Shown here in pieces: positions 49,901 through 61,100 of a DNA stretch of 64,000 nucleotides; position 1 is the first letter of the stretch, and each line of letters opens with the position of its first letter. The notes below the pieces were generated by a model that saw nothing but the letters and a program-made list of their open reading frames with translations, did not search any database and was not told the origin of the DNA. The position numbers were made by a program, and so were the translations under genes. The stretch comes from Caprimulgus europaeus (Eukaryota > Chordata > Aves > Caprimulgiformes > Caprimulgidae), in contig OU015527.1 of the NCBI GenBank assembly GCA_907165065.1, forward strand, positions 21,527,686-21,591,685, read 5' to 3'.

Positions 49901-52900
49901 TGACAAGACCTAGCAGCACTGGTAATGCAGGAGGTGGATGGAGCTCGTGTATCTTTGAAAAATAGTGAATGAGGAAGGTATCTAAGTGACTGCAGGTGCC
50001 AAGGAAGGATCTCTTTTGCAGACAGAAAAAGGTTCTTCCAGGTTGATTATTTTTCAGCATATCAAACTTGGTTTAGAAATATGATCTGGAAATTTAGGAT
50101 ACAAATGTGAATCTTCAGGTGGACAACTAGCCTGCAGCTTCTGCTGAGGGGAATACTGCTAGCTAGAACACAGGCTGGGATAAACCTCCTTAAAATCCTC
50201 AGGTATAAGCCATGTTCTTAACTTAAAGCAGATCAGTGCAAGGTTGCTCAAACAAGAGGAAAAAAATGCAAACTTCTGAGGCAGCAGTAATTTTTAAATA
50301 CTGCCTGAGCTGAGAATATATGCATGTGGATAGATGGCAGGATATGTACAGAAACATCTAGCACCCAAAGGAAAGCCTAAAGCATAGGATTTTTGCTCAA
50401 GTTCTGTGGAGCTGTGTGAGGTGGAGCTGTTGACTCCTGTGGCTCTCACCTCAGCACCAGGGATCCTTCCAGCTGGTCTTCTCTAATGTAGTAAAACTGG
50501 AGGCTTGAAATGAAGAACAAAAAATAGCTGGGTGGAACTTGTTGTTTGTCCTGGTGTAGTATCCTTATTCTAATAATTAGAAACTACCCTTGAGTTTTGA
50601 ATTTGCAGTCAGTGCTTATAGCAAAATACTTTTTGCCTAGACCTTCAGCTGAGACATGCAGTTATTTTGTCCTCTGGGGTCAATGAAATAACAGTTACCT
50701 AAATCATCTGAGTCTTAACCCTGCTGGAAGTTCTGTTTCTCAGTGTTTCTGTCACATGTTTTGCAGTAGCAGAAAAAAAAAAAAGCTTTAGAGAAGTGAC
50801 ATTTCTGTTTTGAATCAGAGATCATTTATTTTGTTTTGCTTTGTTGGTTTTTGTGGGTTTTGGTTTTTTTTTTTAATTTGATAGTTTGTTTATGAATTAG
50901 TCAACACCTACCAAAGGTGATACTCCAGTTGAAAATCTACTAGATGGTAACTGGGTATCCGAAGGTAATTTTGAGCTATGCATATATTGACAAGTAGGGT
51001 AACACAGTAGGAGAGGATCTGTAGAGTAAAACGATGCCGAGGACTGGGTATTCCACAATGCATTAGTACCTGCAAGTAATCCAGACAATATGCTTCAAGA
51101 CCTTTCTGTAGCATGGTATGTGGGAAAAATCATGAGATTTGCTTTGAGGCCATGTTCTTGGTCTCACTTAAAAAGGAATATAGAAGCATGTTTTTTTACT
51201 CTATCCTGAAGACATCATCAGTTCTACATCCTGCAATAAGTGCCCAGTCTGGGTATGTTCTTGTGAGATCTTCACTTGCTAAAAGTTTTCTTACTGGATA
51301 AGAGGTAAGCTTGCTTGCAAAAGGCTTATTTCTGAGCTGAACTAAAACATATCTGCTGTACAGCATATAACTAGGGCATTGTTTACACTCTTCTGAGGCT
51401 TTCCAGAAAACAGCTGTTTCTTATTTTCCAAGTCTAGTGAAAAGGAGACAGATTCAGCAGGAAAACTCAGACAGGGGGTGGTAATGGTTTAGAATTTGCA
51501 CTCCCTTCTTCAGGCAAGGTGTTTGACTCAACTTGAAACTGGACCTGGGCAAGCTCCCTGAGGCAATACAGACCCAAATGCCAAAGTTATTTCAACAACC
51601 AAGATCTGACCAATAAATTTTTACCTGGAGAGGCGATTCTGAAGATAGAAGCCTCACTACTGAAGTTCTAAGCATTTCGAGTCGTATACTTTAATTTTTA
51701 GTGTGCCAAAATGACGAACGACATTTTGTTTTTCATAAAGTAATAACTCCACAGATCAGAGGACAGACAAGAAGAGATTGATTTGGAGTCATTAAAGCAA
51801 TTCATCACTATGCTTATTTGACGCTAATGCTTTCTGAAATAAGTCTGAAACCACTGTTAGCACCAGTATCACAGCTGGTGAGAGCACTTTCCAGAGGGTA
51901 GCAAGAGGTGGCCCTGACAGCTGCTCTGAATTGTCATGTTGCACATTCCACAGATTAAACAGTAATTTATTTTGCAATCTCTGCACCATCAGTTCTGGGA
52001 TGTTTGTCCATAACATTTAATGTTTAAAGAGGTCAATATTTAAAGAGATCTGTGACAGCAAATAAAACCTCTAGGTTGCTTCAAAGTTAATAAGTCACAC
52101 ACTCTGATGGTGACATGGGACAACAACTGTCACTGACAAAGTGTCAGTGCCTCTATTAAGACAAAAAAATATGATACCAACAGGACCATCAGTGAGAAAG
52201 ACTATTTAAAACTTCTGATGCAGTTTCTGAGTATCTTAGTAAAGTTCACCGGAGCTTAAAGAAAAAATTGTATTTGTTAATCTTATTCAAGACATGCACG
52301 GAAGCAAAAGAGTGTGAATGGTGCAAAACAGGATATATAGGATTTGCTATCATGGAGAATGAAGATCCCAGCTGCTGTGTTGGCAGACTGTGGGATACAC
52401 TACTGCTCTCAGCAGTGCCTGTAAAAGTTACCACAATATCTTCCTGCAGCATCACTCTTTGCCGTAGCACAGTAATCGTTGGAACTGGTGTTCCAAAGTG
52501 ATGCTGGAATAGCCAAAGCAGCAGATCTGTGGGTTGTGCTGCCCATAGGGAAAGATGATGGCGATAAAAACTGATACTACTGACACCAAAATCAGTGTAT
52601 ATGAGAGTATGGCAGAAGAATCACAGAAGGAAAGGACTGGTGGATTCTTTTCACATGCCATTGATCTGAAGTTAGCAGGCTTGGCTTCTGCTAACCCTGC
52701 TGCTTTTACATCACCCTCTCTGCCCAACAGGGCTTTCTGCAGCAAAGGTGTGCAGCAGCGATGCTGAGAAGCACAGCCTGCCATCCCTCTCCTTCCACAC
52801 ACTCAGTTCTGAGTGATAGGAGGACTGCTGCTTTAAACAGTAGATGGGAAAAAACCTCTGAGAAAAAATTATAATTATCAGAATCCCAAAGCTACTTTTG

Positions 52901-53410
52901 TTAATGTCAACTTAAATTTTTAGAAACAGGTGTAGTTCATTATTGAGAAGACTTCTGAATTTATACCATACATTAGATACATATATGTAATATTTTCATC
53001 TGACTCGGGTAAATTCACACCTGCAAGCACAAGGAAAATTATTCCACTGAGTTGGAAAAGCAATCTTTGAATCTAAAATGACTTTGTTTGAAGCATCATG
53101 ATGTGGTGTATTTGTTGTAAAACACAAATTAAATAATCATTCTTATATTTTTACCTTTTCTATTTTTTTATGAGCTGTGACAATCTGTTTCCAGATACTC
53201 TAAGCAGTTCTGATTTTTCTGAGAGAGAGGAAGGTGTTAAAAAAATACCATCTTTTACCAAAGAACTTTGGTGTTTCAAGCTGGAAAGATAGCTCATTTC
53301 CTGAAAATCACATCCCATAGTATCTTTCCCTGACCAGAAATATTTTTCTGTAAGGAAAACACAAAATACAGTTTAATACTTCTAAACACCACTTTTGAAG
53401 AAATAGGGGA
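43976..53410. other. Intergenic desert, middle part
   Basis: About 9.4 kb without a recognisable gene. Contents include an 11-bp AT-rich inverted repeat at 44650-44679, T/G-rich low-complexity sequence near 50828-50876, and a minus-strand pair of overlapping ORFs at 52246-52784 with one hydrophobic segment. Nothing is assignable to a family. Confidence 0.65.
44650..44679. repeat. 11-bp inverted repeat carrying AATAAA on both strands
   Basis: TTTAAATAAAG (44650-44660) and CTTTATTTAAA (44669-44679) pair perfectly with an 8-nt loop. AATAAA therefore occurs once on each strand. Confidence 0.8.
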
Positions 53411-54613
53411 TGTGGTTTAACCAACCTGATAGCCTTTTATGAGGACATAACCAGGTGGATAGATGATGGCAGAGCAGTGGATATGTTTTATCTTAATTTC
53501 AGCAAGACACGGTCTCCCACAGCATCCTCACAGCTAAACTGAGGAATTATGGTCTGGATGATCAGGTAGTGAGATGGACTGTTAACTGGGTGATGGGAAG
53601 AAGCCAGAGAGTGGTGGTCACTGGGGCAGAGTCTAGTTGGAGACCTGTGTCTAGTGGAGTCCCTCAAGGCTCAGTACTAGGACCAGTATTATTCAATATA
53701 TTCATTGGTGACCTGGATGAGGGCACAGAGGGCACTGTCAGCAAGTTTGCTGGTGACACAAAGCTGGGAGGAGTACACAGGCTGGAGAGTTGGGCAGGGA
53801 GAAATTTAATGAAATACAACAAGGGCAGGTGTAGAGTCTTGCATCTGGGATAGAACAACCCCATGTACCTGTATGTCCCCTATACAAGGTTGAGGACAGA
53901 CCTGTTCGAGAGCAGTGTTGGGGAAAGGGATCTGGGAGTCCTGGTAGCCAGCAGGATGACCATGAGCCAGCACTGTGCCCTTGTGGCCAGGAAGGCCAAT
54001 GGCATCCTGGGGTGCATTAGAAGGGGTGTGGTTAGCAGGTCAAGAGAGGTTCTCCTCCCCCTCTACTCTGCCCTGGTGAGGCCACATCTGGAATATTGTG
54101 TCCAGTTCTGGGCCCCACAGTTCAAGAAGGACAGGGAGCTGCTTGAGAGAGTCCAGTGCAGAGCCACAGAGATGATGGAGTGGAGCATCTCCCTTATGGG
54201 GAAAGGCTGAGGGAGCTGGGACTCCTTAGCTTGGAGAAGAGGAGGCTGAGGGGGGACCTCATTAATGTTTATAAATATTTGAAGGGTGAGTGTCAGGAGG
54301 ATGGAGCCAGGCTCTTCTCAGTGGTGTCCAATGGTAGGACAAGGGGCAATGGGTGCAAGATGGAACACAGGAGGTTCCGTGTAAACATAAGGAAAAACTT
54401 TTTCATTGTGAGAGTGACAGGGCACTGGAACAGGCTGCCCAGAGAGGTTGTGGAGTCTCCTTCTCTGGAGACATTCAAAACCTGCCTGGATGCAGTCCTG
54501 TGTGACCTATTGTAGGTATTCCTGCTCTGGCAGGGGGATTGGACTAGATGATCTTTTGAGGTCTCTTCCAGTACCTAACACTCTGTGGTTCTGTGATTCT
54601 GTGATTCTGTGGT
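53411..54613 (+). mobile_element. CR1 LINE, 5'-truncated, with 3' tail
   Basis: About 1.2 kb of the chicken-repeat-1 LINE family, beginning inside the reverse transcriptase. Visible pieces include [20 protein letters not shown] (about 53657-53716), then [46 protein letters not shown] and [20 protein letters not shown], followed by the 3' UTR and an octamer tail. The catalytic FADD is FAGD here, several stops and frameshifts interrupt the frame, and the stretch expected between TKLGG and the RNLMK motif is shortened. The copy is dead. It is fairly well preserved compared with the fragment at 32.4 kb, suggesting a later insertion. Confidence 0.95.
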
Positions 54614-55124
54614 TTGTTTCCCTAACCTGGTTCTTGTGAGTTAGATCCTCCATAGTCCCAAGAGGCATGAATAGTTTCTTGTTAAGCAGAAAAGAGAAAC
54701 AGAAACAAGACTTATAAAATCTTCTGAGTACTCTGAGCTCTGCTCTCCCTTTTTCTCTTTTCTCTCTCTCTGTGTCTCTCTCTTTCTCCAGACCTAAAAA
54801 TGCTGTGAAGTCGAGGCAAACTGCCAGGAGTTCACACCCAGTGCTGAACTGGCATAAAGTCAAAGGTTGCCATTTGTGTTTGGATGCCAAAACATTAGCA
54901 CAGCTCTCACTATTGGCTCTTACACTTCCTTTTTCAAAGCTAGATACTTTGCAATTTTTGCCTTTTCTATAAGCTTTCACTGCTTGCTTTTCCAAGTTCT
55001 TCTTGTGCACTAATCTTGCTGCTGGTAAGAAAGCATCTTGCATACTAGAAGTTTCCTCTTCAGTGGTAGCTGTTGATGAAAGTCCCTCTTCTGCAATGGG
55101 AAGCACATGCATCAAGTGTTTCAT
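54507..55124 (-). CDS. Unrecognised ORF of about 205 codons, reading into the CR1 tail
   Basis: From an ATG at 55124 (the frame is open to at least 55163) the minus strand has no stop until 54507. I do not recognise the product. It is hydrophilic and basic, with a Glu/Thr/Ser-rich start (TEEETSS), a charged [13 protein letters not shown] stretch encoded by the AG-rich tract at 54743-54789, a Cys/Phe-rich CFCFSFLL segment, and a last part of about 35 codons that is antisense CR1 3' tail ([11 protein letters not shown] and RDLKRSSSP). Nearly all Arg codons are AGA, as expected from CpG-poor noncoding DNA. No promoter or splice site is evident. It may be a chance ORF, a pseudogene, or an exon of an unannotated transcript. 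Confidence 0.2.
   Translation of the reverse strand: MKHLMHVLPIAEEGLSSTATTEEETSSMQDAFLPAARLVHKKNLEKQAVKAYRKGKNCKVSSFEKGSVRANSESCANVLASKHKWQPLTLCQFSTGCELLAVCLDFTAFLGLEKERDTEREKREKGRAELRVLRRFYKSCFCFSFLLNKKLFMPLGTMEDLTHKNQVRETNHRITESQNHRVLGTGRDLKRSSSPIPLPEQEYLQ
54582..54613 (+). repeat. CR1 3' octamer tail, four units
   Basis: TCTGTGGT, TCTGTGAT, TCTGTGAT, TCTGTGGT in tandem. This 8-bp repeat is the diagnostic end of avian CR1 elements and marks the true 3' boundary. Confidence 0.95.
54743..54789 (+). repeat. Polypyrimidine CT-rich tract
   Basis: Forty-seven bases of almost pure C and T with TCTC repeats and one TGTG interruption. The minus strand is the corresponding GA tract. Confidence 0.9.
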
Positions 55125-55163
55125 GCCCTGGATATGTCTACAGTACCAACAAGTGCAGTTCAA

Positions 55164-58100
55164 GCCTGCTCTTTGGTCCAGGCTTGCCAGCCAGCCACAC
55201 TGCAGCCCCCGAAGCCCCTCTGAGAGGCTGCCTCAGCCCAAGCTCCACAGAAGCGTTCAGAGGGGAACAGTCTATTCTCCAAAACATGTCCAAACTTACA
55301 CTCAGAAAAAGGTTAAGTCTGAGTGCAATACTGCCCTGTCAGTGATATGCCAAGCCTGGCTCTTGTTAACGCTGTTTGAACACACTCAGTGACTAACCAC
55401 CGCAATTTGAAAAGTCATGGGCTGCACCAGCTGGCATCTGCCATAGGTCCCTGGTTTTTACCCCACAAATAATGTCTGCTCTTAGAGGGTGCCAAACTGG
55501 AATAGCACTAGGTTTGACCCATAACTTGCAAGCATATTTTTGGGACATAAGCTTTTATTTACCACATACTCAGACACCAATATGCAACTAATAAATCACA
55601 AACTTCATTTTAAGCTCAGAAATATTACCACTGAACTCACTGGGAGTGTTTAGGTGTTAAATACTCTGGGATCAGTGATCTGAGGCTATGAGCTCCCAGA
55701 CCTGCTTAAAGTCCATTGCTGTTATAAACATGTATGTACATCAAAGCATCTGACAAAATGGCAGATTGACACCATTACAATATTTTATATTAGAGCACTT
55801 TAAACCCGGGCTCTGTTCTCAGCAAAAAGCAAGGACTCCAATCACAGAAAACTCTGCGTAACGTTATTTCTTTGTGGATGTTCAAGCAGCTGGCAGAAAG
55901 AATCAATACAGCTGAGCAGTTGCCTTCTTGCACAAGGGCAGAGTTAACTCTGGCATGGAGGGAAAACAACCGCAGCCCATATTTAATCTCTGTTCTCCTA
56001 GGCAATTCTCAGCAACACGGTAAAAGGAACACACACTACAATTAATGATTTACATATTTATAACCCAATCCTCTTGACCTTTGTTAGCCAAAACACCTGT
56101 GTAAACTGATCTGTATGCTTAAATTTCTTGTAGCATCTGGGAATGTGGCAAATGCTTTAAAATAAAAAAAAAGTGGGCAGAGAAGAAAATTGTTTTGTTT
56201 TTTAAAGTTAACACAAAGCAGGAATACAGAAATGGTAGGATGGAGTTCAGCAATAAGACAACAAGTGGTAACTGCTAAAATCAGAATGTAAAAAGCTATT
56301 TTGCTAGTGCAGTTGCACACTTCAATTTTGCAATGATACGAAGTTGCTTGTTTATCTCATCCAAGCACCTGTTTCCTCATTTCACATCACAGCAAATAGC
56401 TAACTAGGTGAAAAAGCTTGATCAGTAATTTTGAGGATTATACCTAAATCATTGCACTGGTTTCAAGTTAATGGTCACAAAAATTTCACACCTTTGTAGC
56501 AGTTTTTTGGACAAAACACAGTATTTTGACTATTTCCAGTTCTTAGGATGGCAGGCACATCCTAAAGGAATATTTAAAAAATGCACGCACCCTTTTTGAT
56601 AACTACCTCTTTTGGCTTTACCCCCTCACTGAAATGAATGCGATCTAAAAGTAGATTTTACGCCCTTGAACCAGTGCACGATTCCTTTTCTGAGTATATA
56701 TCACTGAAGCTCCTACACCTTGCAGCTGGTGCTTTGACTTGAGTTGGGGCAGTCAGGGATGCTTGTCAATTTCATAGTAACATGTGGCATAATGGTAGTT
56801 TAGAAGCCTATTTGTGTCTGATTACCAAGCAAAGGTCATATGAAGAAGCAAAGTTATTAGGAGAAAGAATGCATCTCTTGCCCTCAGGAACTGAATGATC
56901 TGTTAGTGCCAATGAAGAAATTCCTGCCTACCCTTAGCATTCTGCTTTAGGGGCTAAGAGTAAATCAGAATTCATAAGCACTATGGATTCCTTTAGCTCT
57001 GTCTAATATCTGTATTTGCCAGATCAAAGCTTTTAACTGAGTAAACCAATCTATGCTTCTGTATTTGAGTCAAATATGCTTGACTGTGCGCACCCTGCTG
57101 ATAAAAAATGGTGCTTAATCAGCGTAAATACAGAGAGCACAGTGTTTTGTTGGAAGCAGATTGGAGAATTTTAACTGGAGAAAATGGCTGTTGTTCAGGT
57201 CACCAGCAATGGGGAAAGTTGTTTTTGTGTGGAGGCATTAGGTACATATGCAGCACAAGAAAGCAATAACTGTTGGATGATTTTGCATCCATATGGCTGC
57301 AGAGGGTGTCAGAAAATTAATTGTTAGAGAGGTTTTAAATGTGAATGCAAGGATGTTTGTCATTCCACCCTGAAAAGTGTAAGGTATAAACACGGGACTT
57401 GGGGGCTTGCTCAACAATTACTCAGAAGAAAAAAGGGTATCCCCATGAGTTCCTAAGTACAGACACAATGTTGATAGGTATCTCCCTGAAATTTTCATTA
57501 TGATAATTTGTTAGTGAAGACAAATAGCAATTAGTAAAAAAACCAAACAAAACCCCACTATTTTACATAACCTCACAAAGATTATTTTTCTCTTCCTAAA
57601 TAAATTTTTACTCTTCTCAGTTGCAGAGTCAATATTTCTTTTGTTCTTTCTGCTCAGGACTCACAAAATAAAGAGGTTCTTAATTTCTGAAGTGAAATAA
57701 TTAAGATGTTAGGCTAATTTACAAACAAATTTTGTGGACCCTCTCAAGCCCGGTGCTCTAGGATACAAGGACCTAGTGTTCTCCTTCACTTAAAGGATCA
57801 AAGAAGGAACTAGAAGAAAGGAAAAATTCTTTTTAATTTTACATACATATTACTTGTGTATTTCCCTAAATAGAAGATAAGCAATCTAATCCAAAGCACT
57901 ACAAAACCCTTTTCTTTGACCTTAATAGGCTGGCAGAGGTGCAGCTATAGTACAGGTGAACCTCTGACAAGCAGATAAAATCAAAGTTTGAGTTAAGGCA
58001 CTTAACTAACTTGAGTCTCAGTGCTGTGCTCCAGTTCGTCCCTGTAACTACTGCTTTGTTGCATAATACCTAAAGGTTACCTACTGGGTATTTAGGAAGA

Positions 58101-61100
58101 AAATCTGGCCTAAGGGTGTCAATGAGAATTTTGCTACTGGCTTCATTTACAGCCTGGATTTCACAGCTTGTTGAATTACTGGGCTTCTTTTACTGAGTTT
58201 TCCAAACTCTATGGTACTAGATAACCCTCACACTCTATTTTCAGCGCTACTGCTTTTTCTGAATCAAACGCCTCTGTTGATCTGCCTAAATGGGTCTTTC
58301 AAAAAAAAAAAAAAAAGAGAAGAACAAAGTTTTTAAAGTTTTGAAAGAAAGCTTTTTATATCTTTTCTAGGTATGGAACAAGAGTTGCAAAAATTACATC
58401 CACAGAAGAGTATCATTTCAGGAAGACAAGCAACTAACCCCCAGAGGCCTTACACTTGATATGTTGGAAGAGTACCTGAATGATATAGCTAAACTATGAA
58501 GGAATTTCAGGAAGGTAAATGCTACCTTTACTTACTCAAATCTATCTTCTTTTGAAATGCCTCTCTTCAAAAGGGAAACTGATTTGCTTTAGTGAGTCTT
58601 GGAACAAGTGAATTTCTGTGTTTTTCCATTAAAGTAAATAATCATCCTGTTTTCTAGCTGTACTAATGATTTCTGTTGTGCAAAAAGACAGTGGTTCTAT
58701 CTCTCTCTTTGCCGGTGGGGAGAACTTTCCTAACATTAGAAGCATATATATTAGCATGTTATAGCACAGATTAAGAGACAGACCTTCTTTAGGCACACCA
58801 GTCTTTAAAATTACTGCTCCCACATACTTAGTTTTATTAGAAATGAGCAATGCAGGATCCTCCCTTGCCCAAACTCACTGTTTCTGATTACATCTATTTC
58901 CCAATCTCTTAATAGTATTTCCATTCTGCAAAGCAAGCAGAAACCTGCTCCATTTTGCATTCCCTTTGCACAGGTACAAACAATATAGCAATTGAAACCA
59001 CCTATGTCCCATTATATAGCTGCATACACTTACTAATTTAATCAGTGTGGCGAATGAGTAGTTGTACAAGTGTGCAACTTAAAAACCTACTGATAGGAAA
59101 ACAAGTTAGAGAACACCTTCATTTTTGAGATGCCACTGCCCTCCAGATTAATATATAATTTTCAGTGCTATGGTTCTTGTCTGTAATGATGCTCTACTCA
59201 GTTAGCTGGTTCACCTTTTTATGCTAAGAGATGTGCTGAGTTGTAAGATTTGTGTCCTACTGTAGAAGTATCAGAGGACGGAATGTGATGCCCTCAGCTA
59301 GGTGACCTGTAGGTGCAGGTGCACAGATGATCAGGGGACTCCGTTAGAGCTATTATGCAATGACTCATGGTAAACTTTGGATATTTCTGCACTCAAGTAG
59401 GTGATCCTTTTGGACTGGGAAGATCTGATCTCACAGCAAAAGAATTAGCTATTTCTAGAGAAAGAAAAAAGAGTTTGTTTATTTCTCTTGCTTGTATTCC
59501 TTTATTTTCTTGGATAGATGAGTTCAGAGCTAAAGAGTTTCCTCTACTCACATGTAACACTGATAAAATAGAAGAGTCTTGTTGAAGACAGCCATATTTG
59601 ACTCCTCTTCTCCTTAATTTATGGCTAATATTCTGAATAGAAAAACACAAGGAAGAAATGCATATATGTCCTTTGACACACACAGAAAGTTAAGAACGAT
59701 CAGCTAGTGATAATCTACAGAGACATAGCAGTATGTTTAAAAAGGAAAAGAGCATACATATTGTGAAAAAAAATCCAGTAATTTTATGAAGATTCCCTCT
59801 CCAATTTGTAAACTCACTGTTATGAAAAGTATTGCTCATAGTCTCAGTTTTATTTTTATTACTTGTCCAAGCCCAAAGATGCTTCAAGAATGCAAATAAA
59901 CAACATGTCTGCTATTCCAGAAAGGAAACTGGTTATTTTTATTTTCTCATGTTCTCCTACATTTTTCAAACCCTAATATATTAAAAATGTACAAATGCAA
60001 AGGGTATCCATGAATCAAAGAAACCACCTATTCCCTTTGTGACCAGGACCATATGTATTGCTGTTCAGAACTTCAGACTGAAATAGTGATGAATACTCTA
60101 ATTTTTGCAGATGCAGCCCTACAATTTGAAGTGCTTGCTAATTAGTAATAATGTCAACTCAGACCCTTAAATTTTGACTTAGACAAATGAGCAGAATGTA
60201 TGCTCTGACCATCCGAATTCCTGAAAAAATAATGAACTCAGTACAACCTCCATACAGCTTTGTTCTACAAAGTTTGTTAATACCACGTTCATATTTTGCA
60301 ATGTAATAACAGGTACCGTTTTTAAGGTCCTCTGAAATGAAAATGCAGGCTTATGTGACTTTCAAAAATGGAGTCAGTATTCTAAATGAAGCCCCTGAAT
60401 CCCTTGAAATACTTTATTTCCTCTGCAGTGTTTCTTCATGTCAGCTTTCTGTTTCATCTAATGTAGAAAAAGCCCTTGTCAAAATCCTGTCTGTACCTTA
60501 ATAATTTATTAAGCAAATTAGTAACATATTATAACATTAAGCCTGAATAATGTTTTTTATTTTCATATACTATTTGAACTATTACATACTTTTACACCAT
60601 AGTCACCTTTTGGTCTGTCTTATTTTTTACTGAATATGTCTAACACTATCATGAGCTGCAAAAAGAAGTTGAAAAATTAACTGCAGTTCCTGGCACCAAG
60701 AAGATGTACAAGCACTCAAGAATGTAGAATAAATACCTGTCCTAGCAGACTGACTTTTGGTATAGCATATCACACATCTTCAATAGTGGCTTAACTTCCT
60801 TCTTCTGTCTATATGCAAACCTAACTGTTGAAACAAACCCTTACATTCTTGTTCTTACTTCCCTCACACAGTCACTTTAAAATGCTCCCCTATCTGCTTT
60901 AAAACATCCGTATCATACCAGACCAGGCCAGGTTTGTCAGATTCTCTGTTTGCCACTTTCTCTAACAAAACAGATTAACTCTTTGCACTGAAAGAACCCT
61001 TGAGCTCCTGGGACACAAAGTGTGTTGCAAAACAGCCAACAGAAGTCACTGGAAGGAGCTTTTAAAGGCAGACATGGGTATACATTTAATTTTGCAGACT

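Noticed and set aside
57928-57954. 27-nt mini-exon-like piece between an AATAG acceptor and a CAG|GTGAAC donor
   Set aside because: Too short, with no partner exons and no family match.
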